Source: Ophthalmolycus amberensis (taxonomy: Eukaryota > Chordata > Actinopteri > Perciformes > Zoarcidae). From it: a stretch of DNA of 64,000 nucleotides. The stretch's first letter is position 1. Each line of letters opens with the position of its first letter. The notes beneath the pieces are model-generated. The model saw only the letters and a list, made by a program, of their open reading frames with translations, made no database searches and was not told the origin of the DNA. The stretch is taken from positions 931,501 to 995,500 of the forward strand of contig JAFEUB010000725.1 in NCBI GenBank assembly GCA_024529925.1. Direction: 5' to 3'. Made by a program: the position numbers and the translations under genes. Positions 1 through 11,829 of this stretch are shown one piece after another.

Positions 1-2640
1 GACAGTGTCAAAAGGAAAAATGAACTGTAACGTTACTAAAATAAGAATAGTAATCTGGTTATTTTTCTTCCAAATGACATAAATTACAAAACTACTAATG
101 TTTTGAGAGGGAATAAGTTGAACATTTTTGCCATGATGGCTGTGTCTTACAGTAGTTTATTCTTAGTGCTTGTATGTTAAATATGTTGGTAGAATGAGGG
201 TGAGACCCTGTTGGTCCCGCTCCCACTGGAGACGTGCCCTCTTCAGTCAAAGGTTTTTCTCTCTGGCTTCGCGGAAAGAGGATAAACACGTTGGAAGTCA
301 TTCTCCCCGTTTGCCATTCACTCCTTCCACCATCTGCACCTGGCAGCTTTCGCTCCATCTGCACTGGCGCTCCGGCAGACCCACGTCCTGCTTCTGTGCT
401 GAAAAGCAATCCAACAGATTTCCAGCCAAATTACATGCGCTGGTGCACCAAAGCAGAAATGCAGAGAGGCTGCCAGGGCCCCCCTCTCTCTCAGTGGTGG
501 TGTCATTTGTTTCTGCTAATTACACTAATTTCTCCAAGTGATTTATTGATGCCAAAATGCCCAACACATCCCTCTTTAAATGGTTTCTCTGAACTATTGT
601 TCTATCTAAAAAAAAGAAAAGAAAAAAAGATTGAATTACATACTGGCATTGGACATCCCCCTGATGTATAGTAGTGTATCTGTCATGTTGAACCTCTTGT
701 TCTTATGCAATATACGGCATCAAGGTAAATGTAATACCCCGCTGTAGGGCTGTCCAATTCGATAATGGAATATTCCCAGATGTATGGAAATTGCGTATTG
801 ACTTCACTTTCCCGCTTCTGCTGGAAAGAATGCTGATTGCACAGATATGATGAGCCCGTCTGATTTGAAGCACCCTGCAGTGAGTCAGGGCTGTATGTAA
901 CCCTAGGAATGTAGGCTGGCGTGTGTATAATGTCCGCTACGTATTCTCTCAGATGCATGAGCATTTCTGTTGTGAATATCTGCCGCTGACACATTCAGAG
1001 GGAGTGAAATGGGAAGCGTGGCAACGTGACGCACGGCGAAAAAAACAACAACACAAACGTCAACAACGAAACTGCATCCGATGCAAACACGGCAACGTCA
1101 CTGGCCTTCTTTTCACTGAGCACCCTAAAATAGACCCAGAAGATAGTTGATGTCTCGTGCGCATTCCTCTCTGCGAAACTGCCGCCATGACGCTGGCAGA
1201 CTGATGCTGATACGTTTGATGCCGTCATCTGTGTGTGGGGCTACAGCGATGATAGATTGAGATCAGCCGTCCTCTTTCATAATCCCTGTTCTTTAATGCA
1301 GCAGCCGTTAGCGCCGCACATCTCTCTTTTTTATTTTTTTCCCTTCCATGTGGTTATGACTTCCCCATGGTCACAGATGTAATGAGGAATAATATCTGTG
1401 CAGTATGCTGGCACATATTAAATACTCTGCTGAGGGCTCCGAGGCATTAGTGTTCACACCTCAAATCATGTACACAATGTAGCTGAGGAAAGTCTGCCTC
1501 CAGGCTTTATTCTACCACAGAAAATGAAAACGCTAAAGCAATTGATATGTTATTAAGTGACTTATCACTTCCCATTGTGCTCAGAGTACAACATTATAGC
1601 TTGTCCTTGATCATTCTCAGTAACGTAGTATATACAGTGTATATGTGTGTATCGTGATACAGACAATGGCAGCTACCTCCAATGTATTTTCTACTCTGTA
1701 TTCTGTATCTCTAACAAAAGAAACCCCCAAAACTATCCTTTTTGAATAACCTTGTTATATGCTTGTGAATGTGTTTGATGAAAGTTGCAGCTGGCATTGT
1801 AAAGTTTGGGTTTGCACAGACTTTGTCAGCGTTAGCTTTGATTATGGGAGAAGAGAAGAAAGCAATGTGAAGGTGAAACATGAAGAAAAGCTGCGCTGAA
1901 AGGTTGGAATCACTGATTTTGCTGAACAGCCAGACAGATCTGTCTCACAGGTTGCCTCCAATGGAGATTCACATTCAACATGCTGGTGATTTATGTTATG
2001 GGGACATGCAACTGTCTTCATTTTGTCCCCGAAAAGAGTCCCCACTATGTGACTGTTTAATCAGATTCATGTCTCCAGAAGACAGGTAAAACACGCCCCA
2101 CACACACACACATATGCAGACATTAGTATTGTAAATAAAAAACCAAAGTGATCTTTTAACTGCGGACATATTTCTATTTGATAAGATACACAGCAGAAAA
2201 TACTTTCATCAGTGCAGTTATGGAAATATCAGCAGGTTTCATTTGATTTATCTCAATATGAAAACAAATTGAGTGCTCATCCACTCCTGCTCCATGATTC
2301 ACAGGAATGAATGTTGACAATTTATTATTGCAGCATTTTTTTTGAAGATGCTTTCTTTCATTGTTTACCTTTATCTTGAAGTTCCTCTTGCTGCAGGATG
2401 AACCATCTACTGATTCTACTCTGTTGCTCTGTTGCTTTATAAAAATACAAGTTGTTTTATAATTTAACAATTTGCTTAAAATGCTGCTGTGGAGGGTGGA
2501 CTAGTTGCAGTCAATACACCTAAACCAGACCATCTTCATTTTCCACCAGGCATATGAATAATAGACAATACATTATGAGTTGTTGTGAGAAGCTTGTGAT
2601 ATGATGTGAAAGTCATATTTTCTCTGCGTGAGTCTGATCA
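1..2640. other. Unassigned non-coding sequence
   Basis: No gene, RNA or clear mobile element was recognised here. The open frames are short, lack known motifs and overlap on both strands. A short CA run lies near 2099-2111. The stretch looks like ordinary fish intronic or intergenic DNA. Confidence 0.6.
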
Positions 2641-3390
2641 CACCAGAAAGTGGCACATTGAAATTCATCTGAGGGTACATCCCAAGTCTCTTATTTGTCA
2701 TTTCCTCGCTCCTCGCTTGAACCGGAAGTTGTTCTGCTCCGCCATATTGACGGCCGTCCCAAAGCTCTTATTTAGCTCGGAGGAGCGAGGAGAGATCTCT
2801 GAGGAGCGAGGAGAGATCTCTGAGGAGCCATGAGCGAGGACGCACGAGAACAGCCTTCCAGGAAGTCTTTTAACGGCCGACACGCCCCCTCATTGTTCAT
2901 CAGTTATGTGATTGGACGCTGCAGCTGATCGGACTGATGTGATTTTTCTAAACGTCACTGGAGTTTCATACCAGAGTGAAGACGGATCACAGATTAAACT
3001 CCAGTTTTATATTTGATTTGTTTTCTGATCTGGTTTAAATAAATGTTCATTGTAGTCTGAACAACAAAAGGACCACAAACAACTTTCTTCATTTATTAGA
3101 AAGATTAGTTTTTTCATGATCTGATATTTCCCTCAATAACTTTTATTATGGAAACAATTAAAGTCAGAGAGAGCTGCAGAGACAAAACACTGTTTACATC
3201 ATTTATCATCATTTTATTCAGTCACGTGAGGCGGATCCATTCCTGAGTGTCGGGTTTGATGAGTTTTATCATTTCGATTTAACCTGAATGGAGCCTAATC
3301 AATAAATTCCAGTATTCAAGAGAAACTATAACCATATTCTGGGTTGTTTAATAATGACGTCACAATCAGAATTTCCAAACATACAGATGC
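2641..3390. repeat. Probable interspersed repeat with internal 21-bp tandem block
   Basis: The segment has the look of a dispersed fish element: CpG-bearing GC-rich sequence at 2700-2890 followed by an AT-rich part ending near 'AATAATGACGTCAC'. Inside, a 21-bp unit (GAGGAGCGAGGAGAGATCTC plus T) is repeated at 2780-2800 and 2801-2821, with a partial third copy to about 2841. An 11-bp stretch at 2704-2714 (CCTCGCTCCTC) is the reverse complement of part of that unit. No TSD or terminal inverted repeat was located, so its class and exact ends are unknown. Confidence 0.4.
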
Positions 3391-4685
3391 AAATAATTCA
3401 TAAATAAGACAAACGCATTCTGCTGTATGAATATATTACCAGTCATGATACTTATACTAATGCAGTTATTATCCAAGTATTAGCGTGACTGTGATCATCA
3501 CACATTTCCCAGTGTACTACAGATTAGATAGGGCTCCTTGCACTCACTGTATGGCTTACTCGTACTGTACATTTAAAAGAACCATATACAATGGAATGAA
3601 GGTATTCAATTATTATTGAATGAGAAGGAAATAAAATCATTTTAAATGCTCGTTCCAACAACAAACCTTTCTCACTTTGATATGCAGATATTTCTTGAGC
3701 ATGGAAGCTTATTCTGGACCGTACTACCAAGCTGTTAACCTCATCTCATGTCCTTCCTCAGACGACTGAGTTTGCTTAGACTAGTACTTAGTCTTTCTCG
3801 TTGAAGCACGATATGTGATGGAGAACTCCGGACCTAAGTAGACCTTAAAATAAGTTTCCTTTTCCTTATGTGGTCAAAGGTGCACATGATTTGGTTTTAT
3901 TTGTCCAGGGTTTGAGTTTTCTGCCAACGCTGCAAGATATTGGCAGTGAATAGAGCTTTGTTGAGAGTTGTTGTTAACCGCTGCTATTTATGCAGGAGTA
4001 ACATAGAAATAGATATTTCTGGTGAACTTTCTGTACATTTTCAACGAGGTGAGCACCACGTTCCATGCGTGGTAACATTTTACTGATAAGAACAGTACCT
4101 CAAGGAAAACCAAAAAACGTTATGAATGTAAACGGAAAAAGGAAAAGTAAGAAATAAGTAAAGAAAAATTGTTTTTTTTTTAAATGAGTGAATGTGTGCA
4201 AACAAATGTGCCCTGTGAGACTTTAAGTGTAGTGTTTAAATGCAGATTGAATTTCTTCTCTCAGCTGAGGTCATATGACAAGGAATCAATAGAAATCCAC
4301 TAGATGACATTCGTTAATCCGTTAACCCCGCCGGTCTGCCTCTGCCTGCACCTTGGTATGCAACTTAGCTACTATCAGAACCATCTGAGCTCCAGCTATA
4401 CAGTCGACAGAAAGATTGGACTAAAGGGGCCAATCAGGCCTGCAGGAGCTATTCCTACCCATTCCCAACTCGTCACATATGAACGCTTGGTCAGGACCCA
4501 TTGGCCTCACTATTTAACACACTGCGTACCTCTTGGTGTCACTTAAGTTTGGTAAACAAAACTACTTGGTTCGGTTAGTGTTGCACGGTATACCAATGCT
4601 AGAAAAGCCTTTGCCCTGGCCTTAAAAATGGTAAAATACCCCATTATATTAGTACTTCTCTTTAAGGACGACAATAAGGACCGTA
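3391..4685. other. Unassigned non-coding sequence
   Basis: No gene was recognised. Near 4547-4575 there is a short match to the R2 repeat seen at 24.5 and 33.1 kb ('AACAAAACTACTTGGTT'), which suggests an old fragment of the same family. The rest is anonymous. Confidence 0.5.
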
Positions 4686-6334
4686 TTGCTTCCATTCAGT
4701 GCAGGCATAGTGGACGCGTTTGCCATGTACTGTCAGGACAGCTTGCAATGCTCTGCCATTGTATCTGAATCTGTGGTCAAACAGTTTGAGTTGCTGCTTT
4801 TAAAGATTAATCGATCAAATAACTTCTCTTTCACTGATGCTGGCTGTTACAGACCACCTTCCGCTCCCGCCTGTGCCTTGCCTGCTCTTAGTGAACTAAT
4901 TGCCCTGAACACTTCCTCTGTTTTTTGCTTACTAGGTGACCTAAATTGGGATATGCTTAATCCTCCCCCTCCTGTGCAACTTCAATTGGATGCTTTAAAT
5001 CTCTGCCAGATTGTGCAGGCTCCCACCAGAATCAACACTAAGTCCATAGAAAATGGAACACTAATTGATATTATTCTCACCAATAGACCAACCAAGTACA
5101 CATCTGCAAGTTGTTTTTGCCAAGGCCTTAGTGACCATTGTAGTATTGCTTGTGTACGAAACACCCTCCCTTGGTCATCTATAAATGTCTGCTAAAGAAC
5201 ATAATGAGCAGGCCTTCTTACATGGCATGGCAATTTTACAATGGCGCAGAATTGGCCTTATCCCTACTGTTGAGGATGCTTGGTCATATTTCAAAAAACT
5301 CATTAATTTCCATTTCGAATAAACCTTCAAAAAACATCTGAATCAAGAACCTCTTCAACCCTTGGTTTAGCACTGAACTGTCTGAGCTGATCCGCCAAAA
5401 ACAACTTCTCTGGCGTAAAGCAAAGGCATCCAAGAGCACATCGGACTGTTAATCCTTCAGGGCTATAAGGAACAAATGCACCCAATCGGTCAGAAAAGCA
5501 ACATCTAATTATTATAAACAACAATTATTTAACAGCTGACCCTAAACAGTTTTGGAAACACTGTTGAAATCATGGAAAATAAAAACATGTCCTCATTTAC
5601 CTTTCGTCAATATTACTTCAGATAAAGCCAGAATGGTAGACTATTTCAACAAACATGTTGTTGAGGCTGGTCATGCCTTTGTAGCTGCTACGCCTTCTCC
5701 TACCGTCAACCCTGCTGAATCAGTGCCAAGCATTGATCCGCTCCCTCCAAGTAACCTCCACTTCTCCTTCCACTCAGTACGGGACATTGAGGTGCTCAGG
5801 GAGCTGCTCAAACTGGATCCTCATATTTCCGCTGGGCTGGATACTCTAGGGGGGGATATATTAGACCTGAACTGTTACAGACCTATTTCCATCTTGTCCA
5901 AAGTTTTTGAGAAACAGGTCAACAAACAGCTCTGGGCGTGTACAATCTGTGAGAGCTGAGGGTTACCTATTTGACCCACTGTCCTTGTGCAAGGGTGTTC
6001 CTCAGGGGTCCATTCTAGGTCCAACCTTATTCAAAATCTACATAATGTTGCTCATGCTGCAGGTGGCTCTTACATCCATTTGTATGCAGACTGATACCAT
6101 CTTATACATATCTAGCCCCCCCCCCACACACACACAAACTGCCTGCCCGGATGGATCAGAACTCCAATTTGTGGATTCTTATAAGTACTTGGGTATCTGG
6201 CTAGACAGTTCGCTCACCTTTAACATGCACATGAACTCAAGAATTGGTTCTGTACCGTAAAAAAGCCTCCTTTACCCATTCTGCAAAGCAGACCCTGGTT
6301 AAAAGGACAGTCCTTCCCATCTTGACGTAATCCA
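4686..6334 (+). pseudogene. Decayed L2/CR1-like LINE: endonuclease and reverse transcriptase relic
   Basis: Pieces of a non-LTR retrotransposon polyprotein lie in order but in different frames. An APE-type endonuclease C-terminal part is at 4686-5195, with GDLNWDML (about 4936) and the catalytic-type SDH motif (about 5130-5138). A linker region follows at about 5345-5640. Reverse transcriptase fragments follow: NCYRPISILSKVFEK (about 5870), GVPQGSILGPTLF (about 5994), and SYKYLGIWLD (about 6178). RT blocks between these are missing, so there are internal deletions as well as frameshifts. The YADD catalytic box at 6083-6091 is broken: tyrosine, alanine and one aspartate are followed by a frame-shifting stop. 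The copy is clearly dead. The clade (L2, CR1 or Rex1 group) is inferred from motif style; a BLAST/Repbase comparison was not possible. Confidence 0.8.
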
Positions 6335-6664
6335 TAGGTCCGCCACCAAGGCAGCGGCAGCGACGTGGCACGGGAATCGCTGAGGCAGAGAGAAAACACA
6401 AGTTAGTTGAAAATGTCAAAAAGGCTAACTTGCTCTAGGACGAAGTTTTAAACTCAACGGGCCGAGGTTGTAGCTACCGCTGAGCTGAAGGAACAATCTG
6501 GCGATAAGACTGCAGGAAGCCGGGGTATTTAAGCTGAAGGTGATGATGGTGTAATTGTTGTCAGGTGAGGAGATGAGCCCAGGTGCCGGATGATTGCAGT
6601 CGCACTCAAGCCACACACACACACACAGAGGGGAGACAAGCTGAGGTCACAGCGGAGCCATGAC
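6335..6664 (-). mobile_element. LTR-like fragment inserted in the LINE relic
   Basis: LINE coding similarity stops near 6334 and resumes near 6670, so this segment interrupts the older LINE. Read on the minus strand it begins TGTCATGGCTCC, has a TATA-like 'CTTAAATACC' about 120 bases in, and contains a CA/TG run (6611-6626). A TG start plus an internal TATA box resembles a partial long terminal repeat. No matching CA end and no clean TSD was found, so it may instead be another type of insertion. Confidence 0.35.
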
Positions 6665-6669
6665 AGTCA

Positions 6670-6885
6670 CTCCACAGCCGCAGATTAATCCACTGGTATC
6701 AGTTCATCTGTAAAACTGCCATTGGTAAAACCCCCACATGTCTCCACTCTCTACTCATCATCTCCAACAGTAACCGCAATTTACGCCCGAGCAATTTCAT
6801 CAACATGGTCATTTCAAAAGTCCGTACCGTTCCAGTCTGCTGCTCCAAGCGACTAGAATGAGTTGTAAAGGAAGCTAAAGGTCCA
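6670..6885 (+). pseudogene. 3' coding end of the same LINE relic
   Basis: Translation gives HWYQFI...KTAIGKTP...NLRPSNFINMVISKVRTVPV. This is the conserved C-terminal tail of L2-type LINE proteins in fish. It follows on logically from the block ending at 6334 (LVKRTVLPIL) with the intervening residues lost or displaced by the 6335-6664 insertion. It ends at a stop codon near 6861. It is a relic, not functional. Confidence 0.65.
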
Positions 6886-8420
6886 CACCCTCATTACTAA
6901 TGATAGTCTCCGATCACTGCACCGGCTTATATACACAGACTATATAAGTAGCTTTAGTGCATTCCCCATGGACGTGTGTGTGTATGTCGGTACTGATGGC
7001 ACCACTGAAACTTTCCTTGCAGGCTCCTCCAGCTTGTTCCAAGTGCTCCGTCAAGAACAATTAGCAGTTGTATGTGAGTGGGAAGCCAGTGAGGGATCAC
7101 GGCCCTGTAGCTGTGTAACAACCAACCAACTAACGGTTGATTGCCAGGTTGTACAACAATGTACCCTTCCCCTAGCTTGCAGTTGAAAATCAGCAACTAT
7201 GGATTCCGGTTTGAACCTACCTGAGGCTAAAACATAAATGTGAGGAGGGATCCTTCCAGTAAGTAATATAGAACGAGTAAATTCAGTACTCCATCAGTTG
7301 GTCAGTTGGCGTGGGTTTTGATTGATATTTTTGGCAGAAGTAACACAAATTGTTTGCTGTCAACGATAAATGTCAGTTGGGTATTGTGAATGATGAATGG
7401 TGCAGTAGGCAGTTGCTTGGCCAAGTTGATTATCAGAGCACAGCTGTTCCAAATAAAATGTCAATCAAGTTTATGAAATCAATTGACAATGTATCACTCT
7501 GTGAGGGACCAGGGTACGCATAAAGCTGGGAGAGCAGGTAAAGTGGGAAAAATAGGGATTTTATTCACCCAAAATATGTACAATAATGAGGATGGGTGAC
7601 AAAATCAAGCAAAAGTGACAAATTAGAAGAACAGTATAAACTTAGCATAATTAATTAACCATAACTTAGGTTAAACAACATAGTGAGTGCTCTTCTGACC
7701 AAGGGACACTAAATTAGCCATCTCCTAACTGCAGACTATATACAAGGCTGCCCAGTCCATAGTCAATCGCAGGGGTGTGAAGACACTCCTCCGCTGTGGC
7801 GCAGATGTAAAGGTTCCCGCCAACACACCTCGTGCTGCTGCAGAATGGCACAGTCCAATTATCCAGGCTGCTCTACTTAGAGAGGTGTGACGCAGCAGCT
7901 CAGTCTTTTGCCAGAATGGTCGGCTGCAACACACTGACAGGAAAGTTAACGCCTCAACTCAACAGCACAACAAGTGTCTTCATAATCGATGGTTTGGCTA
8001 GTTTGCAGCCGCCACACACTATTTTTCACATACATTTCATCACTTCCATTATTAATTCTTCAGCATTTTCATCACTTCCATTTGTTGTTACTCCCACCAT
8101 TGAGCTCACTTTCTTTGAATGATAAATGGCAGTTTTTGTGTTGAGGATGATGAATGAGGGAAAGTGATGAAACATGGCTCTATTTTCCTCATATCAGGAC
8201 TCAAGGATGAACTAATTAGATTTTTGATGGTCAAAGGGAAACTGTAACAGTTGTTGTAGTGGGCTGACATACTCACTAACTTCCATACAAACCAACTTGT
8301 GGCAACTCGCAGACATGTAATGCGAGGCTCACACTGAGAGCGACAATACTGTAGCTACAAAAGTCAGGTTGTAGCTTCATGTCACTGGCCTCTGTTGAAA
8401 ATAACAGTGTAGCGTGTTGC
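6886..8420. other. Unassigned non-coding sequence
   Basis: No gene or element was confidently recognised. Open frames here are short and overlap on both strands. The stretch from 7500 to 7990 has the irregular look of old repeat-derived DNA but shows no diagnostic ends. Confidence 0.5.
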
Positions 8421-8562
8421 TTAGGGCTGGGTATCGACAAGTACCTCGAGATACTATACATATCCACGTGTCATGATATGATATATTGCGATTCATCGCG
8501 ATATATTATCAAAAATAAAGCTGAAAATACAACTTGCTGTATAACACCTGTATAGTCTAATA
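8421..8562. mobile_element. Left part of an older hAT-like element (nest site)
   Basis: The sequence starts TTAGGGCTGGGTATCG and continues with dense 'ATGATATGATATATTGCGATTC'-type sequence. This pattern is common at the end of a vertebrate hAT family. The partner right end was not found. The shorter hAT at 8563-9040 sits inside or just after it, so this copy would be older. Confidence 0.4.
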
Positions 8563-9040
8563 CAGTGATTCTCAACTGGTGGGTCGCGACCCAAAAGTGG
8601 GTCGCGGACCCGTTTTCAGTGGGTCGCGGGCCTTTGCCTGACAAAAAAAAAAGAAAAATTTGTGATTTTATTTTGAAGGGCATTTTTTATGCAGCGGAAT
8701 TATTCTAGCATTTACGGCACTTGTTCAGCGGTGCAGGAAAAACACTGACCAATGCGTTGTGAATCACATCACATGATGCAGCTCAGCCAATCAAATATGA
8801 GTATTCTGACAAGTTTCCTGACTTGAGTGAGATGTACACACACCGTGACACACGGGGAGAGACGAGGATACAGAGAGCAGAGCAGGACTGTTGAGCTGTG
8901 AGATGTGAAAGTCAAATTATATATATATATATATAATTTGAATATATAAATTATATATATATATAATTTGGGTCGTGGGTCCCGGCTTGTCATTAAGAGG
9001 TGATGGTGGGTCCCACAGCCAGACCAGTTGAGAACCACTG
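8563..9040. mobile_element. Short non-autonomous hAT transposon
   Basis: The left end is CAGTGATTCTCAACTGG and the right end, reverse complemented, is CAGTGGTTCTCAACTGG: inverted repeats differing at one base of 17. The 478-bp element is flanked by an exact 8-bp target-site duplication GTCTAATA (8555-8562 and 9041-9048). TIR sequence and TSD length are the hallmarks of hAT elements. The interior has GGGTCGCGACCC-type GC-rich ends and AT-dinucleotide palindromes at 8914-8965. It encodes nothing and must have been mobilised by transposase from elsewhere. Confidence 0.93.
8914..8970. repeat. AT-dinucleotide palindromes inside hAT
   Basis: Two adjacent (AT)n runs are bounded by AAATT/AATTT. The first (8914-8941) reads CAAATT(AT)nAATTTG and is self-complementary, so it can form a hairpin or cruciform. 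Confidence 0.85.
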
Positions 9041-9048
9041 GTCTAATA

Positions 9049-11335
9049 CATACATCACATATTGATAACTCGGAACATCAAAACTACTTCAAAAGGTATT
9101 TGCATTGTCACTCAGCAGAGAACACACTGAACTGAAATGCACTTTCCATAAAACATTGCATGAAAATAAAGTACATATTTTATTCTCATTGTGTGACTGA
9201 ACACAACTTCATTTGAAAATAAAAAACATACTGTTGTATTTTCTTATTGTGTCACTGACCACTCACTAACTTACATGTAGATACCTTAAACATCATATGA
9301 AATAAAGTGCATTAAGTGAAGTTGTCTGTCACTATGGCTGGGCCTGCGATGCTGCTGCCTGTACGGCTCTCATGTGACAGGCCGGGAGGTCACTGACCTT
9401 AGATTAGAAGGCAATAGGCAGCGACATGTAGCGTTACAGGAGCGTTGTTTGACACACACACAGGGATTTGAGGCAATTTAACGGACATTTTAAATTCATT
9501 TATCACTTTGGCAACGATCAACATTCATGCCATTTTCTTTTGAACTATTTATATGACCACGGCTAATAGTTTAATGTCCTACTCTCATTTCATTTCTATG
9601 GTTTTTTACCATCATTTTGTCAATATGGCTTTCTCAAGTTGGTTCTACGGGTTAGTATTCATTTAAAACTAGAAAGACCCGGGGATTCCATACTCGTACA
9701 CGTGGGATATTTCATATTCCATATGGGCTAATGGCTCTGTGAAGGCAGTGTGGGTCTGCAGCCTATGGGCATCCATGGCCGCTGCAGAAAGCGGACCCTC
9801 CCAATTGTGCTTGTCTCCTTTTGGCTGTAATGTATTGCCCAGGATGTGAAAAAGGTGTAATTGATGCAGGAATGGAGAAGAAAATGAAATCCTTGGCTGC
9901 AAGACAAGCTGCCGTACTGTGGCCAGTAAACGCTTCTTTTCACTCCTCCCAAAGCGACTTGCAACAGCAGAGAGAAACATTACTTTAACAGCAATGAAAT
10001 AGGAGAGCAATCGCATTTATCGGCTTTTCGCACTTTTCCAAGCAAAACTGCCTTCTCCTAGTCCCATCTTTGTGCACTCCAGGGTTTGAGATGGCACTTT
10101 AGCTCTTACACCGTAGCTCTTTGAAATTTCAAGTTGAAGTTGAAGTTTTTTTTCTTTCTTTAAGTGTCAAGGCATGAAGGTTTCTTATACCCAGTGCATG
10201 GTGAGATGATTAAATGTGGTTGCAGTGGATTTCTTGGGGTCATGTAATGAAACCCACTTACTGTCAGGCTCGTATCATTTAATTGGCTTGGCTGCAGCCC
10301 CCTGCCACTTCATTACAGCGTGCCTGGATTGCCCACATTGCTATCCAAGATTCTTGCCGTTCCCTATGCAGCTACTGGGAAATCTCACACGACTGTGTGA
10401 CTTCGTTGTTTTTTTTGGTTTGAATTCCATTTTTATTGTAGCCTGAAATTCAGCAGAGAATAGACTGTAGGTCATTTTCACCCGGATGAAGTGTGTTTCC
10501 AGATGGAAGGTTAAGGCGCCGCGGAGAAGCGCTTGAACAAATGTGACGCATAATTCCCCTGCAGCCCCATTCATCTGTGATTATTAAAACTTTACACTTG
10601 ATTGAAAAACTCTGGGGGTCTAGAAAAACGTTAATTATACTAATCCCTGCTATGATTGGACTGACAGCTGCCGGAGCCCAGTTGATTGTCAGGGAGGCAC
10701 ATTTGCCATACTATTCTGTAGCTGCAGCTTTTCTGCAAGCATTCACTTCTCATCAGCATTCTTTTCATTTTGTTTGTTTGGTTCATTACGACCAGATGTA
10801 TTGATTTGTGAGTTGAAGTAGGAGGCAGAAAATCAACACAGATCAGTTATAGTTCTGTCCTCTTTAGTGATTCATCCATTATCTGTTGGGTACTGCAAAT
10901 ATTACTGTACATTCAATTTATCAGTTTATCGTGCCAGGGACAAGAGGCATATTTGATGAAAAGAAAATTGCTGGTTTGTCACAACTGTGGTCTTATTTTT
11001 GTAGTTTTGACCAGCATTTCTATTGGTATTTGCCACTTTTCTCCCCACGTTAATAACTGAGATCTGGGAATACATTGACATCATATAAGCAGTTATAACA
11101 ATCAGACCCAGCCATGCTTATTAGGAAGGTGAATGGTCAAATTATTACCCATGGCCATGGTTAACATTGCAGTTTGCATCCTCTTTGACTGTCGTTAGCT
11201 GCAGGAAGTGAAGTTGAGGGATTGGCAAACCTTTGGTATGCTCTGTCTAACCTGTTGTTAAATGGTCTGACGGTTCGTGTTTCTTGCCACTGTTGTTTGT
11301 TTGTTTGGTTAAAGCTTTGCACCATTGTTTAGTTA
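9049..11335. other. Unassigned non-coding sequence
   Basis: Nothing gene-like was recognised. The stretch may be intronic or intergenic. Open frames at 9669-10016 (minus) and 10216-10446 (plus) have no recognisable domains. Confidence 0.5.
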
Positions 11336-11492
11336 GTTACTTTAATATTCTATTTTATTGTATATACTATTGTGCAGTTTTACATTTGATATTGTTTTGT
11401 ATTTTTATAAATATCCTGTACCTATTGTGCTGCTGTAGTGAAAACACTTCCCCTTGTGGGATTAATAATCTATATATCTATCTGCTCACCAG
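11336..11492 (+). mobile_element. 5'-truncated LINE 3' tail
   Basis: The AT-rich stretch ends 'ACTTCCCCTTGTGGGATTAATAAT' followed by 'CTATATATCTATCTG'. This resembles the 3' terminus of the LINE at 50.4 kb (a CCCC...GGGAT/AATAA core followed by TCTA repeats). Only the untranslated tail is left, as expected of incomplete reverse transcription. Confidence 0.6.
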
Positions 11493-11729
11493 TGGCGTGT
11501 GGACCAATAAGGGCCTTGGGGCGCCGCCCTTCATGCAATTCCAATTGTGAAATATCTATTTTAATGAAAACTGTTTTTTGCTATTGTGTGTGTGTGTGGG
11601 TGAGGGTGTGTGTAGGAATTTCAGTGTTATTCTCACATAAAACATTCATTATTACAGAAACATGGGTTGACCAAGGACAAAGTCTTTGTCCTTGTGCCAA
11701 AAGGGGATATTTTCTTACTTCCTGTTGCT

Positions 11730-11825
11730 TTGTATGTATATGACATCGGCTGACAGGAAGTAAACATGGACCCACGGTGTTGCCTGGCAATGCAATTATG
11801 TTGAAACAGTCTATATCGTCCAACC
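11730..11825. repeat. Dispersed repeat R3, copy 1
   Basis: The segment shares 'GGAAGTAAACATGGACCCA', a TGCCTGGCAATGCA-like block and 'TTGAAACAGTCTA' in the same order with 54950-55010. The family is otherwise unidentified. Confidence 0.55.
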
Positions 11826-11829
11826 AAAG

